A DNA stretch of 64,000 bases, taken from NCBI GenBank assembly GCA_018340805.1, contig JACMZG010000008.1, positions 13,489,101-13,553,100 of the forward strand, written 5' to 3'. This stretch comes from Microvelia longipes. Its lineage: Eukaryota; Arthropoda; Insecta; Hemiptera; Veliidae. Below, in pieces: positions 23,308 through 36,329 of the stretch. Each line of letters begins with the position of its first letter. Position 1 is the stretch's first letter. Both the position numbers and the translations under genes were made by a program. Under the pieces are notes generated by a model. That model made no database searches, was not told the origin of the DNA, and saw only the letters and a list, made by a program, of their open reading frames with translations.

Positions 23308-26300
23308 TCCTTATTCACATCATAAGAAAGTGATACAAAATATTACAACATAATGTTGATAGACAGTAAATTTTTACAACTAGGTTTATAAAATTGTCAT
23401 TTGAATATATATGACAATTATCGATGATAAGTTATGGAAACTTGAGCTAAAAACGAAATTCAAAGCTGCCGACGGCGATGAATGCTAGGCATTATTTAAT
23501 ATATATTTGCTCTAAAAAGAAATATTATGCTCCATTGTGAAAGCTAAAATTAGAGTTCTATGTGTAGAAACTTAATTCTACAACATACGGAAGAATATTG
23601 AAGAGAGGATTTCACTTTGTGTTGCATCAATGCACGTTTTACATGGATATATTATGAACTAGTATTGTGACATTTAGTAAACACTTATTTAATTCATACC
23701 AGCTATGGATCGAGCCCTAATGTTGGTTAAGATTAGGATTCTTTTCTTAACCTTCCTTAAAAATTTCGGCTTCTCATTCCAAATGGGCTTTTATTATTAA
23801 AAGCGATGGATGTATCCATAATTGGAGGTAAATAAATCCTTTTACCCTTTGCTAAACCTTGGGTTTCAATGTGTTAAATAGTACTTCATAAAAACAGAAA
23901 TAATATATTTTTACTTTAGAACATTAATAATAATAATAGTCCTACGATTTGTACTTTCAATGGCTTAGTCTACTTTTAATAATGTTGAGGGGAAAAGCTT
24001 GAACAATAACAAGCGAATCTAATAATCCATAACAATATATCTTTCTCACATTACTTCCTCTTTAACGACAAAGTAGAAAATAAAACACAGACCGTAAAAA
24101 CTTTTATAAATGTAGAGCTAAGACTTTTACAACTTGAGTTTCTTTTTATATGGGGTGCTAAACAGAGTTTACTGGGTCCAGTGGCAAGGGCCGAAAAATA
24201 TAAAAGGTCGTATCTGGAAGAAAGAGGAAATTGTGTGGACTTTGGCTTTCTATACCCAACGGTATGAAGTCCTGACTTCACTCAATTTGAGTCAATGCTA
24301 CCCGAATATACAGAAAAATCGAACCAATATAAACTGCTTGAGTAAGCTATAAATGTTCGTAAAATAGGAGAAAGAAAGATTTCATACTCTAGTTACAGGT
24401 ATATAAAGCTTATTTTTTTTTAGTTTTGCTTAGTCAAACGTAAAAAAAATATATATAACTGAATTTTCGGAGAAAATATAGGTTTTTATACTGAAAAATA
24501 AGTATTGAAGATTAGAGTCGTCAAATAACCGTTTACAAGTAACTTTTTGTTTATTTTCTGAGATCATTGAGATTATCGTCTATTTGTTACTTTTGAGGGA
24601 AGTGTTTTGACAAATTCACTTCACAACTTTTATATTTTCTGTAAATCATGATTGTTACTAACTATTGAGTATACTATTTAGTGAAGATTGCTTCTCAATG
24701 GGTTCAATTCAATTTAACTTTTTACAACTTTAAAAACTTACATCTCTGCGCTATTAAAATGCGATGAGGCTAGATGACATATTACTCCGTGAAAGATAGT
24801 TCGGGCCTCGCTCACGCCATTACTTCTAGTCTATAGCAATACATTTCGAGCAAACTATCTTACGAGGTTTTAAATTATAACCTAGAGTTAAAACACTAAG
24901 TATCGTTGCTTAAAATTGAATGTTAAAAGATACCAAAATTATGCATCAAAAGGCCGCTAGGAGTATAATTCATGGAGTATGGGGACTACCTGTTAATCTA
25001 AACCTCAATCTTATATCTAATCTAAGATTACGGTTTTAACTAAGTTAAACTTTAATTAATGTACATTGACCTATTGTGTTTATAAAATAATATTTCAACC
25101 CTTTTAGAAAATAATTTTCCATTATTTTTGATCGGATATGATTTTTATTTTATAAAAATTGTCTTTGTTTTTTCTTAGTTCTATAGTACACATTAGAATG
25201 ATTTTATAAGAGTTACAAAGGACATTTTTTTCTTATAATATTCTATAGCAACCATATTCTCTCGTTCAATAGTTAGCTGATAACAGTCCATTATGAAGAT
25301 ACCATTATCCCTTCCTAATAGGTTGATATCGGCTCTTAATAGACAGAGATGTTTTTCTATATTATCTTCTTTTTCGGAAAAATATCTTAATAGGGTGATG
25401 TTCTTTTATACCAGCATAGTGTAGCTGTTTCTAAGCACTCAATATCGAAAGGACTTCGTTTTAAGACTTGGACTATAGTCTTCAGCGTTCAACATCTTCG
25501 CAGCGTTAGATTTTTTGAGAAAATATAAGAGCTATAGTTTATGTTGGATCAAGGCCAAGTCACAGTGCCCCTTGGGCACTTCACTGGACTTCACGATAAG
25601 TCTTTAGAGTTTTTACGCACTCCCTCTCCTAGTTATTTAAAGATAAAGCCTCTACTGTCTTTAAGGCCTTAAGCTTTTTTCGTTTTATTGCTGGTCATTC
25701 CTTTTATTGGAAAACTGAGAGGATTATATAGATTTTATCTCTTTATGCCTAGTGAAAAGAGTTTTATTTTGAAATAAACTTATCATTATTGTTATTATTA
25801 TATTATTATACATTTCAGAAATGTAAATATAGATTAGTTATAATTAATATAAAGCATCCAAGTGTGTTTATTATCTGAAGCCTGTTTAAGCCTCATCACT
25901 GATATTTATTGGCTTTCTTTAACTATGTTTGTTTTAGTTGAAATTGTTATGGGTAGCAATATGGAGGATTTCTTCCCAAATTACTCAGTATATTAACAAA
26001 TAAAGCGTCGTTGACTATATAAAGAGCTTTTAAATTTACCTCGGTTTAAGTGTAAATTTTGTTTACTCAGGTCTCTGGATTTTCTTTCCATTAAAACAGA
26101 TATAGCTGATGCGGTGCGTAAACGGTCGAAAGATTTTCAAAAAAGTTTTTGATGGTTGTTTGCCCGATTCCTGAGCACGTCCTGAATTTTCTCAAATAAG
26201 TGACCTGGGGGTTTTGAAAACTAAACCAAACAGTTTCCTATCCTCTCGTCCTCTCTCGAGAGTCCGTTTCTAATCGAAAACCCCTCTTGGGATTCCAACT

Positions 26301-26761
26301 ATTTTCCACAGCGTATAAAAGAGAAATATCGAGGTTATTTCTCCCCAGACTGTATTAGTTTAGTTTTAGAAAATTGACCCTGGATATGTGCGAAAGAGTG
26401 GATAGTTCTAGGGTCTTCTTTGTTTGCCTTATTTACATATTACAGTGGCTATGACCATGCATACCATATTAATACTGATGCTACTTGTAACTTCACATAT
26501 TAGTATTATTTGTTTCATTACAGAGTTTCAAAACCTCTCACTCTTCTAATTTGATAGTTTAAAATATTCATAATTTTAAAATGTGTATATGAAACGTTAA
26601 ATTAGTGTAAACTACTTGGTTGACAAAATTATTCAATGTAATTATTATAATAATGTGTTTCCTTTACTTTTCAAAGAAATTATTAGTTTTAAACTAATCT
26701 ATTTTATACTTTAATTTATCTTATTAACCTATTTAACATCTTTGATTTAAATACCCTATTC
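23304..26761. other. 3.4 kb without recognisable gene
   Basis: I found no exon with convincing borders. A TATAAAAG at about 26,315, some 30 bases before a pyrimidine-rich cagactg, resembles a core promoter, but no gene follows. Short open frames near 24,050-24,350 overlap on opposite strands and are unsupported. Confidence 0.35.
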
Positions 26762-26800
26762 AAATAATGATCAAGATTATCCTAATCTTGATCATTATTT
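26762..26800. repeat. Perfect 18-bp hairpin
   Basis: The arms aaataatgatcaagatta (26762-26779) and their exact inverse (26783-26800) are separated by TCC. Confidence 0.9.
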
Positions 26801-27061
26801 AAGTAATAATAACATTAACTATTGCTTTATCATGTTTTAAGAATGTTTTAATAGTTCTTTTAATCTTCTCAACGCGTCTCAGAAAATATACTGAGAAATT
26901 TCAACATTTAACCGCCAATTAAATAAAAAAAAAACGATATTTCTATGGTACCTCTCAGCAACCTTCAAGTAGATGAAGTCATACGCCTAAGAGCTCATAC
27001 CTTTCAATTCTTCTATACCATTTGTTTTCCTTTCAGGAGGCGTCTTCAATGATAGATGAGA

Positions 27062-27098
27062 GCATTCATCTATGATGTCATTCGTCATAGATGAATGC
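27062..27098. repeat. Perfect 14-bp hairpin
   Basis: The arms gcattcatctatga and tcatagatgaatgc flank a 9-base loop. Confidence 0.85.
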
Positions 27099-27099
27099 A

Positions 27100-29570
27100 A
27101 CTAGTAAACAACAAAACTGGAACTAAACAAAGAACTATCTATATACCTGTGCCTTATTTTGTCTTGGATTATGAAGATTATAACCATGAGAAAGCATTGA
27201 AAGAATCTACTAGTGTCTTACTGGTATGAATTAATATTAAGATATATTATTTCTGTCTTTTAACAGATAGTTAAATTAGGTGATAATTTAAGGTATCTGT
27301 ATCAACTTAGACTTTCAAGTACAAGCAATGAACAGAACATCCATAATTACTACCCAATTTATTGGGTCTGTAGGAATTAAAACGAGGGGGTATTTATGAA
27401 AAAATGGGTGTCATATTTTGGCTATTACCTTGCCTATCTTTCTTATCATAAGAGGTAAGAAAGTAATTTCAGATTTAATGTAAATAATAAATAGCATACT
27501 TTGTTTTGAACTGAAAGTTAAAAACAGAAAGGTGTTCATTTAAGTTATTTGTTAAATTTTTATCGACTATTTAATGCATAAATATTGATGTAGATTTGTA
27601 AAGGTTTGACCAGGTCCCAACCAATAGCTGGTGTGTAATAAATTACCATCGCACCCTCTCCCCCTCCCTTAGCCATTGATTTCCTTTATGATTTACTGCC
27701 TTCGATTACACCCTTGCTTTACTTAGAGAGAAAAACTGTTCTTCCCTGTAACCTTTTTGCCTTTTTCAGGATGTGGGTCAAAGAAGGAATTAAAAAAATA
27801 AATAAAATCGTCCAAGACTTAACAAAGAGAAGAGATTTGATGTGTTATGTTGTAATGTTAACATTTTGTCTTTACTCTTTTTATCTTACTGTAAATTTAG
27901 TCAAAAATAAAATGATTCTCACAAGAGACAAAAATAATTTTTTTCTTATAAAAAGTCACAAATGCTTTGTGTGTTTGATTACACATTCATCTTAAAATTT
28001 CATAGCATTTTTTTGTATTATAGGTGATTCATATTTATTGAAAGAAACCACGTACTATCTAAGTTACACTTAGATTATAGAATAGAAGATTGTATTATAT
28101 TCTAATGAATATATTATATACTATCTAAAGTTTACACTATCTAAGTTCAACTTATTTGCTATGCACTTTTATTAAGCTTCTGCTTCAGAACCTTACGACG
28201 TTAACGTCTAGACGGCTCGACGTTATTGCGTTTTTTTCTTCGCAATAATTACATTTTTCGGATTCACCTCGGGATTTAATAGTCATAACTCCCTCGTCTT
28301 TGCATCGAGAGCTAAACACATTAATCCTCCTCTTCGCCTCGGGAGTGCTTTGGTTTCTTAGGAACCAACTGCTCAAGGAAATAATAGCATAAATAACTAT
28401 CCTCTATTTTATTATCCTCTTAGGTTAATAAAATTTTAGGATTTGGGCACATACGAGGAAAGAAATAACCATTACAGCATCGGTAACGATTACTCGGAGT
28501 GTGATATCACGTCTGTAAAAATATCATTAAAGTAATTTACAGTAAATAATTATAATTAATAAGAGCTGAATCAAAATTAGAAAAATATAGAAGGATAAAC
28601 TAACTGCAATATTATTTACACCATACACTCAAAAACAATTTGGTAGAGTTTTAGTTATATGTTAAGCATGGGTGAAGTTTCCAACCATTTTAATTTAGTT
28701 TTATAAACAGTGAATAAGTTACTTTCTGAAGTTGGCATGTTCAAAATCCTTTTGCAAAGTATAAATATAAAAATCTAATGAACAAAAGGCGATTAATTTT
28801 TTTTTCATCTTATTGTTTTTATAAAGTTTCAATTTATTAAAGCCAGACAGAGGGGTTTAATCAAACTTTTTCATGGAACTGCTTATATTTTTTAATATTT
28901 TTTTATACTTCAAGATCGCTTGATAAATATAAACTCTAAAAATGAAGTATTATTTAAAAAAAAAAGAAAATTATTATAAAAAGTTTAAGTACTTATATTT
29001 TATTCTTTAAAAGTACTTAAAATCTTTTATAATAATATTTTTTTATTCATTTAGTATCTTGGCTATAGTTGTGTTATGTTAATGTGTAACTATAATCATA
29101 AATAATTTTAATTTCCTTTTAAATGTTAAAAGTTCAGTATATATTTCAGCCTTTATTTTATAATTTTCGAAAGTGATATTTTATTTTGAAGCCTTGAATA
29201 ATATTGTACGAGTTTGAGAAAAGTTGGTTTAAGTTGGGAGTTTGGTTGAGTTTTTGGTTAGGGCAAGTATTATAACATTTTTCAATGCAGGAGTTTTCAG
29301 CTGCGATTGCTGAAGTGTAAATCTTTAATAGTCTGAACAACCCATAAGTTACTTTTAATTTTACGACTTCTATAAATACCAAAAAAAGTTTATAACATTA
29401 AATTGGCAGGTTTTGTGAAACTTCTTTAGAGCATAAGTAGTTTTAGTTAGATAAGATTCTCGTTTTATTTTTGCAAACAGGTCTTAACATGCCTATGAAC
29501 TCTCGCAAGAAAAGTAGGTTCATGTAAAAAGGATTTATACCTGTCGAAATCAAGGCACAAAAAGGTCTCA
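27100..29570. other. 2.4 kb without recognisable gene
   Basis: AT-rich, with no supported exon. A G+C-richer patch at 28,180-28,375 (acgtctagacggctcgacgt and two gcctcggga-type strings) looks like a decayed repeat rather than a gene. Confidence 0.35.
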
Positions 29571-29589
29571 AACGCAGGCAATGCCAACA

Positions 29590-30110
29590 ACAATCAGAGT
29601 CACATGTAGTAAACAAGTCTCACTGGTCTGTGTTGCTGGTCATTTTGTAGTGGAGGAAAATGAAACTGCAGATTAACACGTCAGGAAAGGCTACTCCAAA
29701 CTCTTTGTAGGACCAGATTCATCAATAGGACTTTTAAGAAGCCAAGCTTATTTCCTATTTGATGACTGGACACTATTAAAAACTAGATATTCTTCAAATG
29801 AAAGCTAATTGCAGACTAGCCAGAAAATGTTCAAGGAAGTCAGTACTCTTGATCTTAATTAAAGCCTAAAGTAAGCCTCTATCCTGAGGGAGGATGATCT
29901 TAAAGTGCATGGTAAGAATCTTGACCGGTCATTTCTGGCTCCAGAATCCAATATGCAATAAGGCAGATCCAATATGCTTTAAGTATGAAGTTGACGATAG
30001 ATCAATTTTTGAGAAAGAGTAAATCATAGTTTAGACAAAAGTTTATTATCTTTGGATCAGCCACTGTTGTGGAAGACGATAAAACTTTTATGGACAGATG
30101 CTCTGAAGTT
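29590..30110 (+). pseudogene. LINE relic: RNase H end and downstream region
   Basis: The frame reads CVAGHFVVEENETAD (29,630 onward), then VRKGYSKLFVGPDSSIGLLR and, some residues on, a Trp. This is the order found in RNase H-bearing non-LTR elements: W(V)PGH.G..GNE.AD, then LA..G, then F.GP...G. Further on, a RxDLK...G.LTGHF-like stretch (29,895-29,935) matches the block that follows it. A stop sits just after the AD motif, frameshifts follow, and the family's final Cys-rich region is not readable. It is a 3' fragment of a dead copy, a different one from those at 2.45 and 44.1 kb. Confidence 0.65.
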
Positions 30111-30122
30111 TATTAAGGAATC

Positions 30123-30138
30123 GGGGGGGGGGGGGGGG
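30123..30138 (+). repeat. G16 homopolymer
   Basis: Sixteen consecutive G residues, followed by aatcggg, in otherwise AT-rich DNA at the end of the LINE relic. It could form a G-quadruplex, and length errors are likely in assembly. Confidence 0.9.
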
Positions 30139-30139
30139 A

Positions 30140-32200
30140 ATCGGGTCGTTAGGAAGGCGAAGACGTAGTACTGTCTGGCAATAAGCTTCCTAGAGATATG
30201 ATAGCTGAATCTTCAAAACCTTTTCTACTGTACTGTACTACTTTTAATTTTGCGACTTCTAGCCGCAAAAAGATTTTTTTGATAAAAGGTTTTGTGCAAT
30301 GTTTTAGAAGGATAGGTTTTGTGACAAAAAAAATCTTATTTGACTTATCGCTCTCGATAGTCCTTATAAGCAATATTTCCTATTTCTGGGAATTTTAAGC
30401 CTCAATATGCGGGAAAATTCCTGTTGAACGGAATTTTGGTATACACCATTCTTATGGTGTTTTAATGAACATGTTAAAAATCTTCATTGATACTGTGCCG
30501 GCTTAAAAAATTATAATGGGTCAAAAGGTCACAAAAACAGTTTTACGCAAACATCTCGTGACCTATGGCTCGGATGTAATTAAAGGTGATTATAAAAATT
30601 ATTCCTTGTACAATTATTTTAAAAAAATGTCTCTGATAATTTCTTGTAGAGTTTACTGCTTTCAGTCTACAGCGCTGAAAGAGGGAATATAATGCACTTA
30701 TACTGGTAACCGTATACTAATGATGATCAAAAATGGCGTTTGTCGGGAAAAATTAGGGAGAAACTAAACTTTTGCCAAAAAATGAATATTTTTGTTTGTT
30801 TTTGCACTTAAATATCTTATTAATCAATTACTTTATGAAGTAGGTCCACTGAATAAAATTTATAATATTCTGCGTTCAAGGGAAACCTAAATAAATAAAT
30901 AAAGCATAATTTTAGATCAGTAGCTGTTACATTATTTTTTTGTTAACGTCCTTCAGTTTTATTATTCATTATTCATTATTTCTTAACCAAACAATAATTT
31001 ATTTCAATAATACACCTTTTCTAATAGGTCATTACCTCCCCCCTCCCATACTATTATTATATTAGCATAATATAATAATAGTATTATTATGCTAAAATAT
31101 AATACATGGTAAAAGGATAGTTCTATTTTTTTTACTTTTCTCCTTTTCAAAGGAGAAATATTTGAAGGCAACATGGAAGGAAACAGTCATTACACCCCAC
31201 TTGAATTAACAGCTGTGCCTCAGGAGCCAACTCTAAAAAAACTCTCTGCTACGCCTCTGAGTTAAATCATAATGGTTCTTTCGGCTTCCGCCACAGGAAC
31301 CAAACAAAAAAATAAGGCGCTTAATGAACTTTAGTTTCCTACCATGGTACGAAGGAAGAAAAAAATGCATACAAATAAAATATCTTTGCTAGTATATTTT
31401 TATTTTACGAAGTGAATTTTATGAAGTGGTCAAAATGAGGTTATTTTCCGTCTGGCTGTGGTGAAGAATTAAACAGGAAAGGTTGTTGGAGTCAGTTGAG
31501 TTTCATTACATGAAACCCATTAATAGGGCCAGGGCCACAGGAATAGCTGGCTCTCCCAGCCTTTATCAAGGACGTTATTTTTCCCTTAGGACCTTCTTTT
31601 ACCTCTATAACATTTTCTAGCTTATACATCTAAAACAGCTTGTTCCAATTTTTTTGTTAACTTATTATTAAAGGGTAAAATAACGGTAAAAATTAACCTC
31701 GACTGGTTGCTTGGTTCTATTTTATAAACCTAGCGACACTCCTTAATAAATAGTCGAGATCTGGTAGAGGTATTTTGGTTTATTTATTTACAACACATAC
31801 AGAAGTTATACAATTGACAACTTCGAGCCTCACAGATGCCCTAAACGGCTCTGACAGATGAAATTATAAAATAAACTTGAGGAGACACGAAATAATTAAA
31901 GTAAATAAAACTATAAAAAATAGGTCTGTTAGTCTCTATAATTTTATAAAATAGCCCCATCATCAATTATATAAAAAATATTAAATTAAAATTGAAATTA
32001 TTAAAACGGCAGTGGCTGTTTCGGTTATTATATTGAGAAAATATGTTCAAGAAATATGACAAATACTTTATTTTGTAGTATTAGGCCTAGTTCTATATTA
32101 TTTACCAGCTTCGAAATAGTTTGTATCAAAGTCTATATTTAATAAATAATTTAACAAAATAAACAAAACTAGTTTTTTAGTTCCGAGGAAATTATACGTG
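30140..32200. other. 2 kb without recognisable gene
   Basis: Apart from the hairpin at 31,049 I see no supported feature. The segment at 30,236-30,310 shares acttttaattttgcgacttct with 29,350-29,375, suggesting a small dispersed repeat next to the LINE relic. Confidence 0.35.
31049..31083. repeat. Perfect 15-bp hairpin
   Basis: The arms tactattattatatt and aatataataatagta flank AGCAT. Confidence 0.85.
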
Positions 32201-32202
32201 GT

Positions 32203-32236
<34 letters not shown>

Positions 32237-32246
32237 ATATATATGT
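32203..32246. repeat. TA microsatellite
   Basis: About 40 bp of TA repeats with one taat interruption. Confidence 0.9.
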
Positions 32247-32273
32247 ATACTATATTTATGTATATGTAAAACT

Positions 32274-32915
32274 ATGTAAATATATTTCTTGGTTTTTGAC
32301 CTCCAATAACCAAAGTAAAAAAATCCGAAACCAGGATGTCTCCGGAATTATCCGCTTTAAGTGTTTCTGACGGTGTCTGTGACGGCATTAACACGCAATG
32401 GTAAAAATCTAAAAAATCTAAAAACGCGGAAAACTGTTGCGATGGGATTCAGATTTAGCTCGCATGTGGTCATGTATAAGTCTAACATATGTTCCAAGTT
32501 TCATCTTTTTGTCAGCATTAGTTTAATTTTTCATCTAATGACTTGCTAACGTTATTTAAAAATTTGTATTAAAATTTAACGTTAACGTTATTTGTATAAA
32601 ATTTGTAGTTGGGGAATTTTTTAATACCACAAGTATTAAAATAGACGCAAAAATAATACACTAAGTTTCGTTTCAATACAAGTGTATCCATGAATTTTGT
32701 TGGGTCATAAAAGATAAGCAGATGAGCGTGGTCAGTGCTGTATGGGTGACCACTGAGAATGAAACGGATATATTTTTGTAAATACATCCGTTTCATTCTC
32801 AGCTAGTTCTAGTAACAGATAGTTCTAAAGACGAGCGAAGCGAGTCCGAAGGTGGGATGAGAAGCGTAGCGCATCTGATGGGACGAGGAGAAGTTCAGAG
32901 GTACCCCATACCCGA
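32274..32915 (+). mobile_element. Family U repeat, long copy with 5S-like segment
   Basis: In order it holds the U body (ttttt-gacct, atccgaaaccaggatgtc, ctaacatatgttccaagtttc), a 5S rRNA-like segment at 32,703-32,768 with ggtcagtgctgtatgggtga, then acgagcgaagcgagtccgaa and gatgagaagcgtagcg. The 5S-like part corresponds to the internal control region of 5S genes, from before box A through box C. A 17-bp perfect hairpin (32,753-32,769 with 32,786-32,802) follows the 5S-like part in this copy only. Confidence 0.75.
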
Positions 32916-33174
32916 TGTTTTTTGTTTAGTTATAAGTTTATCAAATTTTACAAAAGAGTTCTTTATTTTACGAAAGAAAGTTTCGTATAAATGTTGTTTT
33001 TAAAGCCTTCGTTTCATTAAGATTTGCATTGTATGAATAATTAATGTTACTGGATTATTAATAGGATATTGTGTCCGGGTCGTTAGGCAGGACTTCATCA
33101 TGTTGTTGCTGTCCTAACAAACAATGGAAAATATTTTGAATATTCTTATTAAAGACAGAATTAATTTGAAAAAT

Positions 33175-33300
33175 GAGGAGTTTTTTTTTACTTTTCCACA
33201 TTTAACTTGGTACAAATATTAATCATTAGGTCTACTTCTGCTATGCGAAAAATATTTTTATGACGTCATTAACTGGCGGATATTTAATTTTTGCCTGAAA
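33175..33300 (+). repeat. Family U repeat, possible short fragment
   Basis: It has tttttacttttccacattta near its left end and tttatgacgtcattaactgg further right, both in family U order. The similarity between them is weak. Confidence 0.35.
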
Positions 33301-33922
33301 AAATAGTTAGTTTTAGTAATTTTGCAAGGCAACACAAGGCTGCATTTAATTATACGGTAATCTAAATCGATTGAGACCGGTTTCAGCTCAATCAAACCAT
33401 CTGTAAGTGGCGCAAATGTCAAATGTTGTACATACCAGACACACACATATAGAAAGGACGTAACTTAACCTTTAACTTTGGTTAGCCCTTAGACCTAACC
33501 ACACTATATTAAGAGCTACAAAAAGAAATCCTTGTTTTAAGACATCTCTTTTATGTTTCTTATCTTTTCTGTTGACTTTTATTTATGATATTATGTCATA
33601 AATAAATGTCTGCTACTACATTTACTTACGACAGCAGCTCTGTTTAACGTGTAAATAGGTACTACTAATAAGTATCAAAGTAATACACACTTCTTTAGTT
33701 TATGTGACCCCCTATTTTTTGTTGTGTCTATTTGCCATTCAAGTTTACGAATTGTGTGAATCATTAAGTGGGGATTTATGAATATTGAAAGAAAGGCTCA
33801 TCTAATCTGAAGAAGTGTCATGTCCAATGCATATATAAGCAATTTGTTTGTTATTTAATTATATCTTGTTGTGACTCTTTTGTAAGTGTTTGGGAATAAA
33901 CAATTACAATTTAAAAAATTAA

Positions 33923-33924
<2 letters not shown>

Positions 33925-33996
<72 letters not shown>
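33925..33996. repeat. TA microsatellite
   Basis: About 70 bp of TA repeats with two taat phase shifts. Confidence 0.95.
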
Positions 33997-33998
<2 letters not shown>

Positions 33999-34754
33999 CC
34001 TAACATTGACGCTGAATACCCTAGATATTAGGTTTAATTTATACTTAAAGCAGCATTCTGATGGATAGCGAAGTGAGTCTAAAGTTTGAGAAAGATTTAT
34101 ATGTTTATTTGTTTGTTCAGTTTATGCTAATCAAAATAATGTTTTCGCTCATTCCATTAAAAATTCAGAAATGTTGACTAACATTTAGAAGTGTAACTGC
34201 TTAGTCTATAAAGCATAAACCGAAAGCTCGATTTGGAAAAATGGAATGTTGAGATAGTAAACAAGCATTCCAAAGAGAGTTCACACAGATCTTTGTCCTA
34301 TAATTTTTTACTTATATGGGTTATTTATTATTCAAATAATTCTTTTAATTGTTGAACCAAATGCATACGTTATGCGTAATTCTAACCTACTATCAAAAGT
34401 ATTATTACTTATAATTATGTTTTTATAATTTGTTTAGATGTTTCCCTTTCTTACATATTTTACTGCCATATGAAGGCAGAATCGTGCTAAATGTCAACTC
34501 CCAGATGAAGTCTATTTATTATGTAATTTAGGGTTCTTTTTCCTTTTTAATAACTTTTCCTGCTTACAATACATGATAGGGAAAAGTAAAACAAGTCATA
34601 TCGATAAGTTTGAAGTATTTTAAAGGGTAATTCTGCCTCAATCAAGCTGTACATTCGGGTTTGATTAAAATTGTTTAATCTTCAAAGAATTTAATAGTGA
34701 CCAACATTTGATAATAATAATCAAAGTAAGTTTGCTTTTTGGTTAAAATTTCAC

Positions 34755-34930
34755 CCTTGGGAGCTTCCTAAAGAAATGTTTTCTAGACTCTTAAGGATAC
34801 CTCAAGGAAGATGACCTATTACACGGTCACCATTGACGCCTTCTTAAGAAATTCAATTCATGCTTAGACCATCATTCAAAGGGATGCTTTGACTTTGTTT
34901 CTTGCTGGCCGCATTGCATCTTCTCAGTTT
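34755..34930 (+). pseudogene. Repeated coding-like relic, second copy
   Basis: The + frame gives SPLGASKEMFSRLLRIPQGR, then a stop and PITR. It is related at protein level to the - strand of 21,830-21,992. Stops interrupt it and the family is unknown. Confidence 0.4.
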
Positions 34931-35929
34931 TCTTTGGAAATTAAAATGAACAGATAAATTTTCCTTCGTACGGTTACTAAGAAAACAAATCTGGCATGGG
35001 GGTCAAACATCAATAAGCAATGTTTTTTAACGTACGAAACAAAAAAAGTAAAAATTAAGACTTTTAAAACAAGGAAACTTGATTTAAACACTTTAATATT
35101 ATATTAAAAGTTTTAAATCATTTAATGCTAAAATTTTCCTATCCATTAATAAAAAATACTAATGTGTCTATAATTACGTTTTACGAACGTTCCTTTCCTC
35201 CGGTTATTAACTTTGTTTGGCTTTTCCAGTTACGACTTTTTTTTAGCAAATATAGCATTTCTATTCGAGTCCTGACCAAAAAAAAAACATTATAGTTCCA
35301 AGGCGAGTAATTTTATTTTCCTAAGGTTCTTTTTACTCCCTTGGATTGAATTGAAAAATGCTAGTTTACTTCTTAAGAAAGTCTTATTAAACTTCAATTT
35401 GTATAACGTCACTAGAAAAACACTTGTGATTTTCTTGACACTATTATACTAAGTGATTTTTATTTTTGTTTTTATTTATTTTTTAATGTTATTCAAAAAC
35501 ACAACATATAGCATACATGGATTCCAATGTTTGACCTTTTTTGAAGGTTAGCATAAAAATATTTCATAATAATACAAAAAAGCTGAAGTAGATTTTGATT
35601 CAAAACAGGAAAAAGATAATTTAAGGATGTTTTTGGTTGTTGCTGGTGTTTTGTGGGTATACCATTACTATCTTGTAAATCCAACTGAAAGACCATAAAC
35701 TCCCTTTGTATTTGAAAGCAAACAAACAAGAAAGGATAAGAGATTGGAGAATTGTTGGACCTGATCCAGACGAGTCAGGTTAGAAAAGGATTTCTTATCT
35801 TTATTATAAAGTTTATGCAGATCTTTCCAACCAGAATTAATCACTTATTTCTTGCCTCACAAATCCTTATAAATCATTTCCAGACTCAACATAAAGATTA
35901 TATTATATTCAACTTTTAATCTAAAGTAT

Positions 35930-36320
35930 TATATATTTACGTTTACAAATTTATACCGTAGGTATATAAAATGTATTGTGTTTGGACTAAAATTCCAAAA
36001 CCGAGATTTCACCTGATTTTTCCATTCAAGGTATTTTTAAGACCTCTTGAGTGGTTTTTACAAAGTATGTGTGTGTCGGTTGTCATTGTAGCTCCAAGTG
36101 AATTAATACTAGCGAGTTAAAAACTTGGTACGAGAATAAATATTTAGGTCTAGTGTTGCTTTCCGGAAAATGAGGTACCCCGTACTTGATTTTTCTAATA
36201 ATTAATATTAATAAATTAAAATTTACTTAATTTACACCTCATAGGTAGTTTAATTAGTTTTTATGATGTCATTAACCGGCAATAATAATTCAACAAAAAA
36301 TTTGAACACTTTAGTCATGC
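35930..36320 (+). repeat. Family U repeat, copy with internal deletion
   Basis: It starts ataccgtaggtatataaaat, then gtattgtgtttgg, aaaaccgagatttcacctg, gacctcttgagtgg and gtcattgtagctcc. It then jumps to gaggtaccccgtacttgatt, the block that ends long copies, and finally returns to tttttatgatgtcattaacc. The 5S-like segment is absent. The order suggests a rearranged or nested copy. Confidence 0.65.
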
Positions 36321-36329
36321 AGAGGCCAA

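Noticed and set aside
23111..23353. 80-codon open frame rich in Tyr and Ile
   Set aside because: It simply translates a TA microsatellite.
26310..26350. TATAAAAG with a downstream initiator-like sequence
   Set aside because: No gene, LTR border or primer-binding site follows, so a promoter call is not supported.
32703..32768. A true 5S rRNA gene
   Set aside because: Only the 3' half matches. The 5' 40 bases and the closing stem are missing, and the segment recurs inside a longer repeat.
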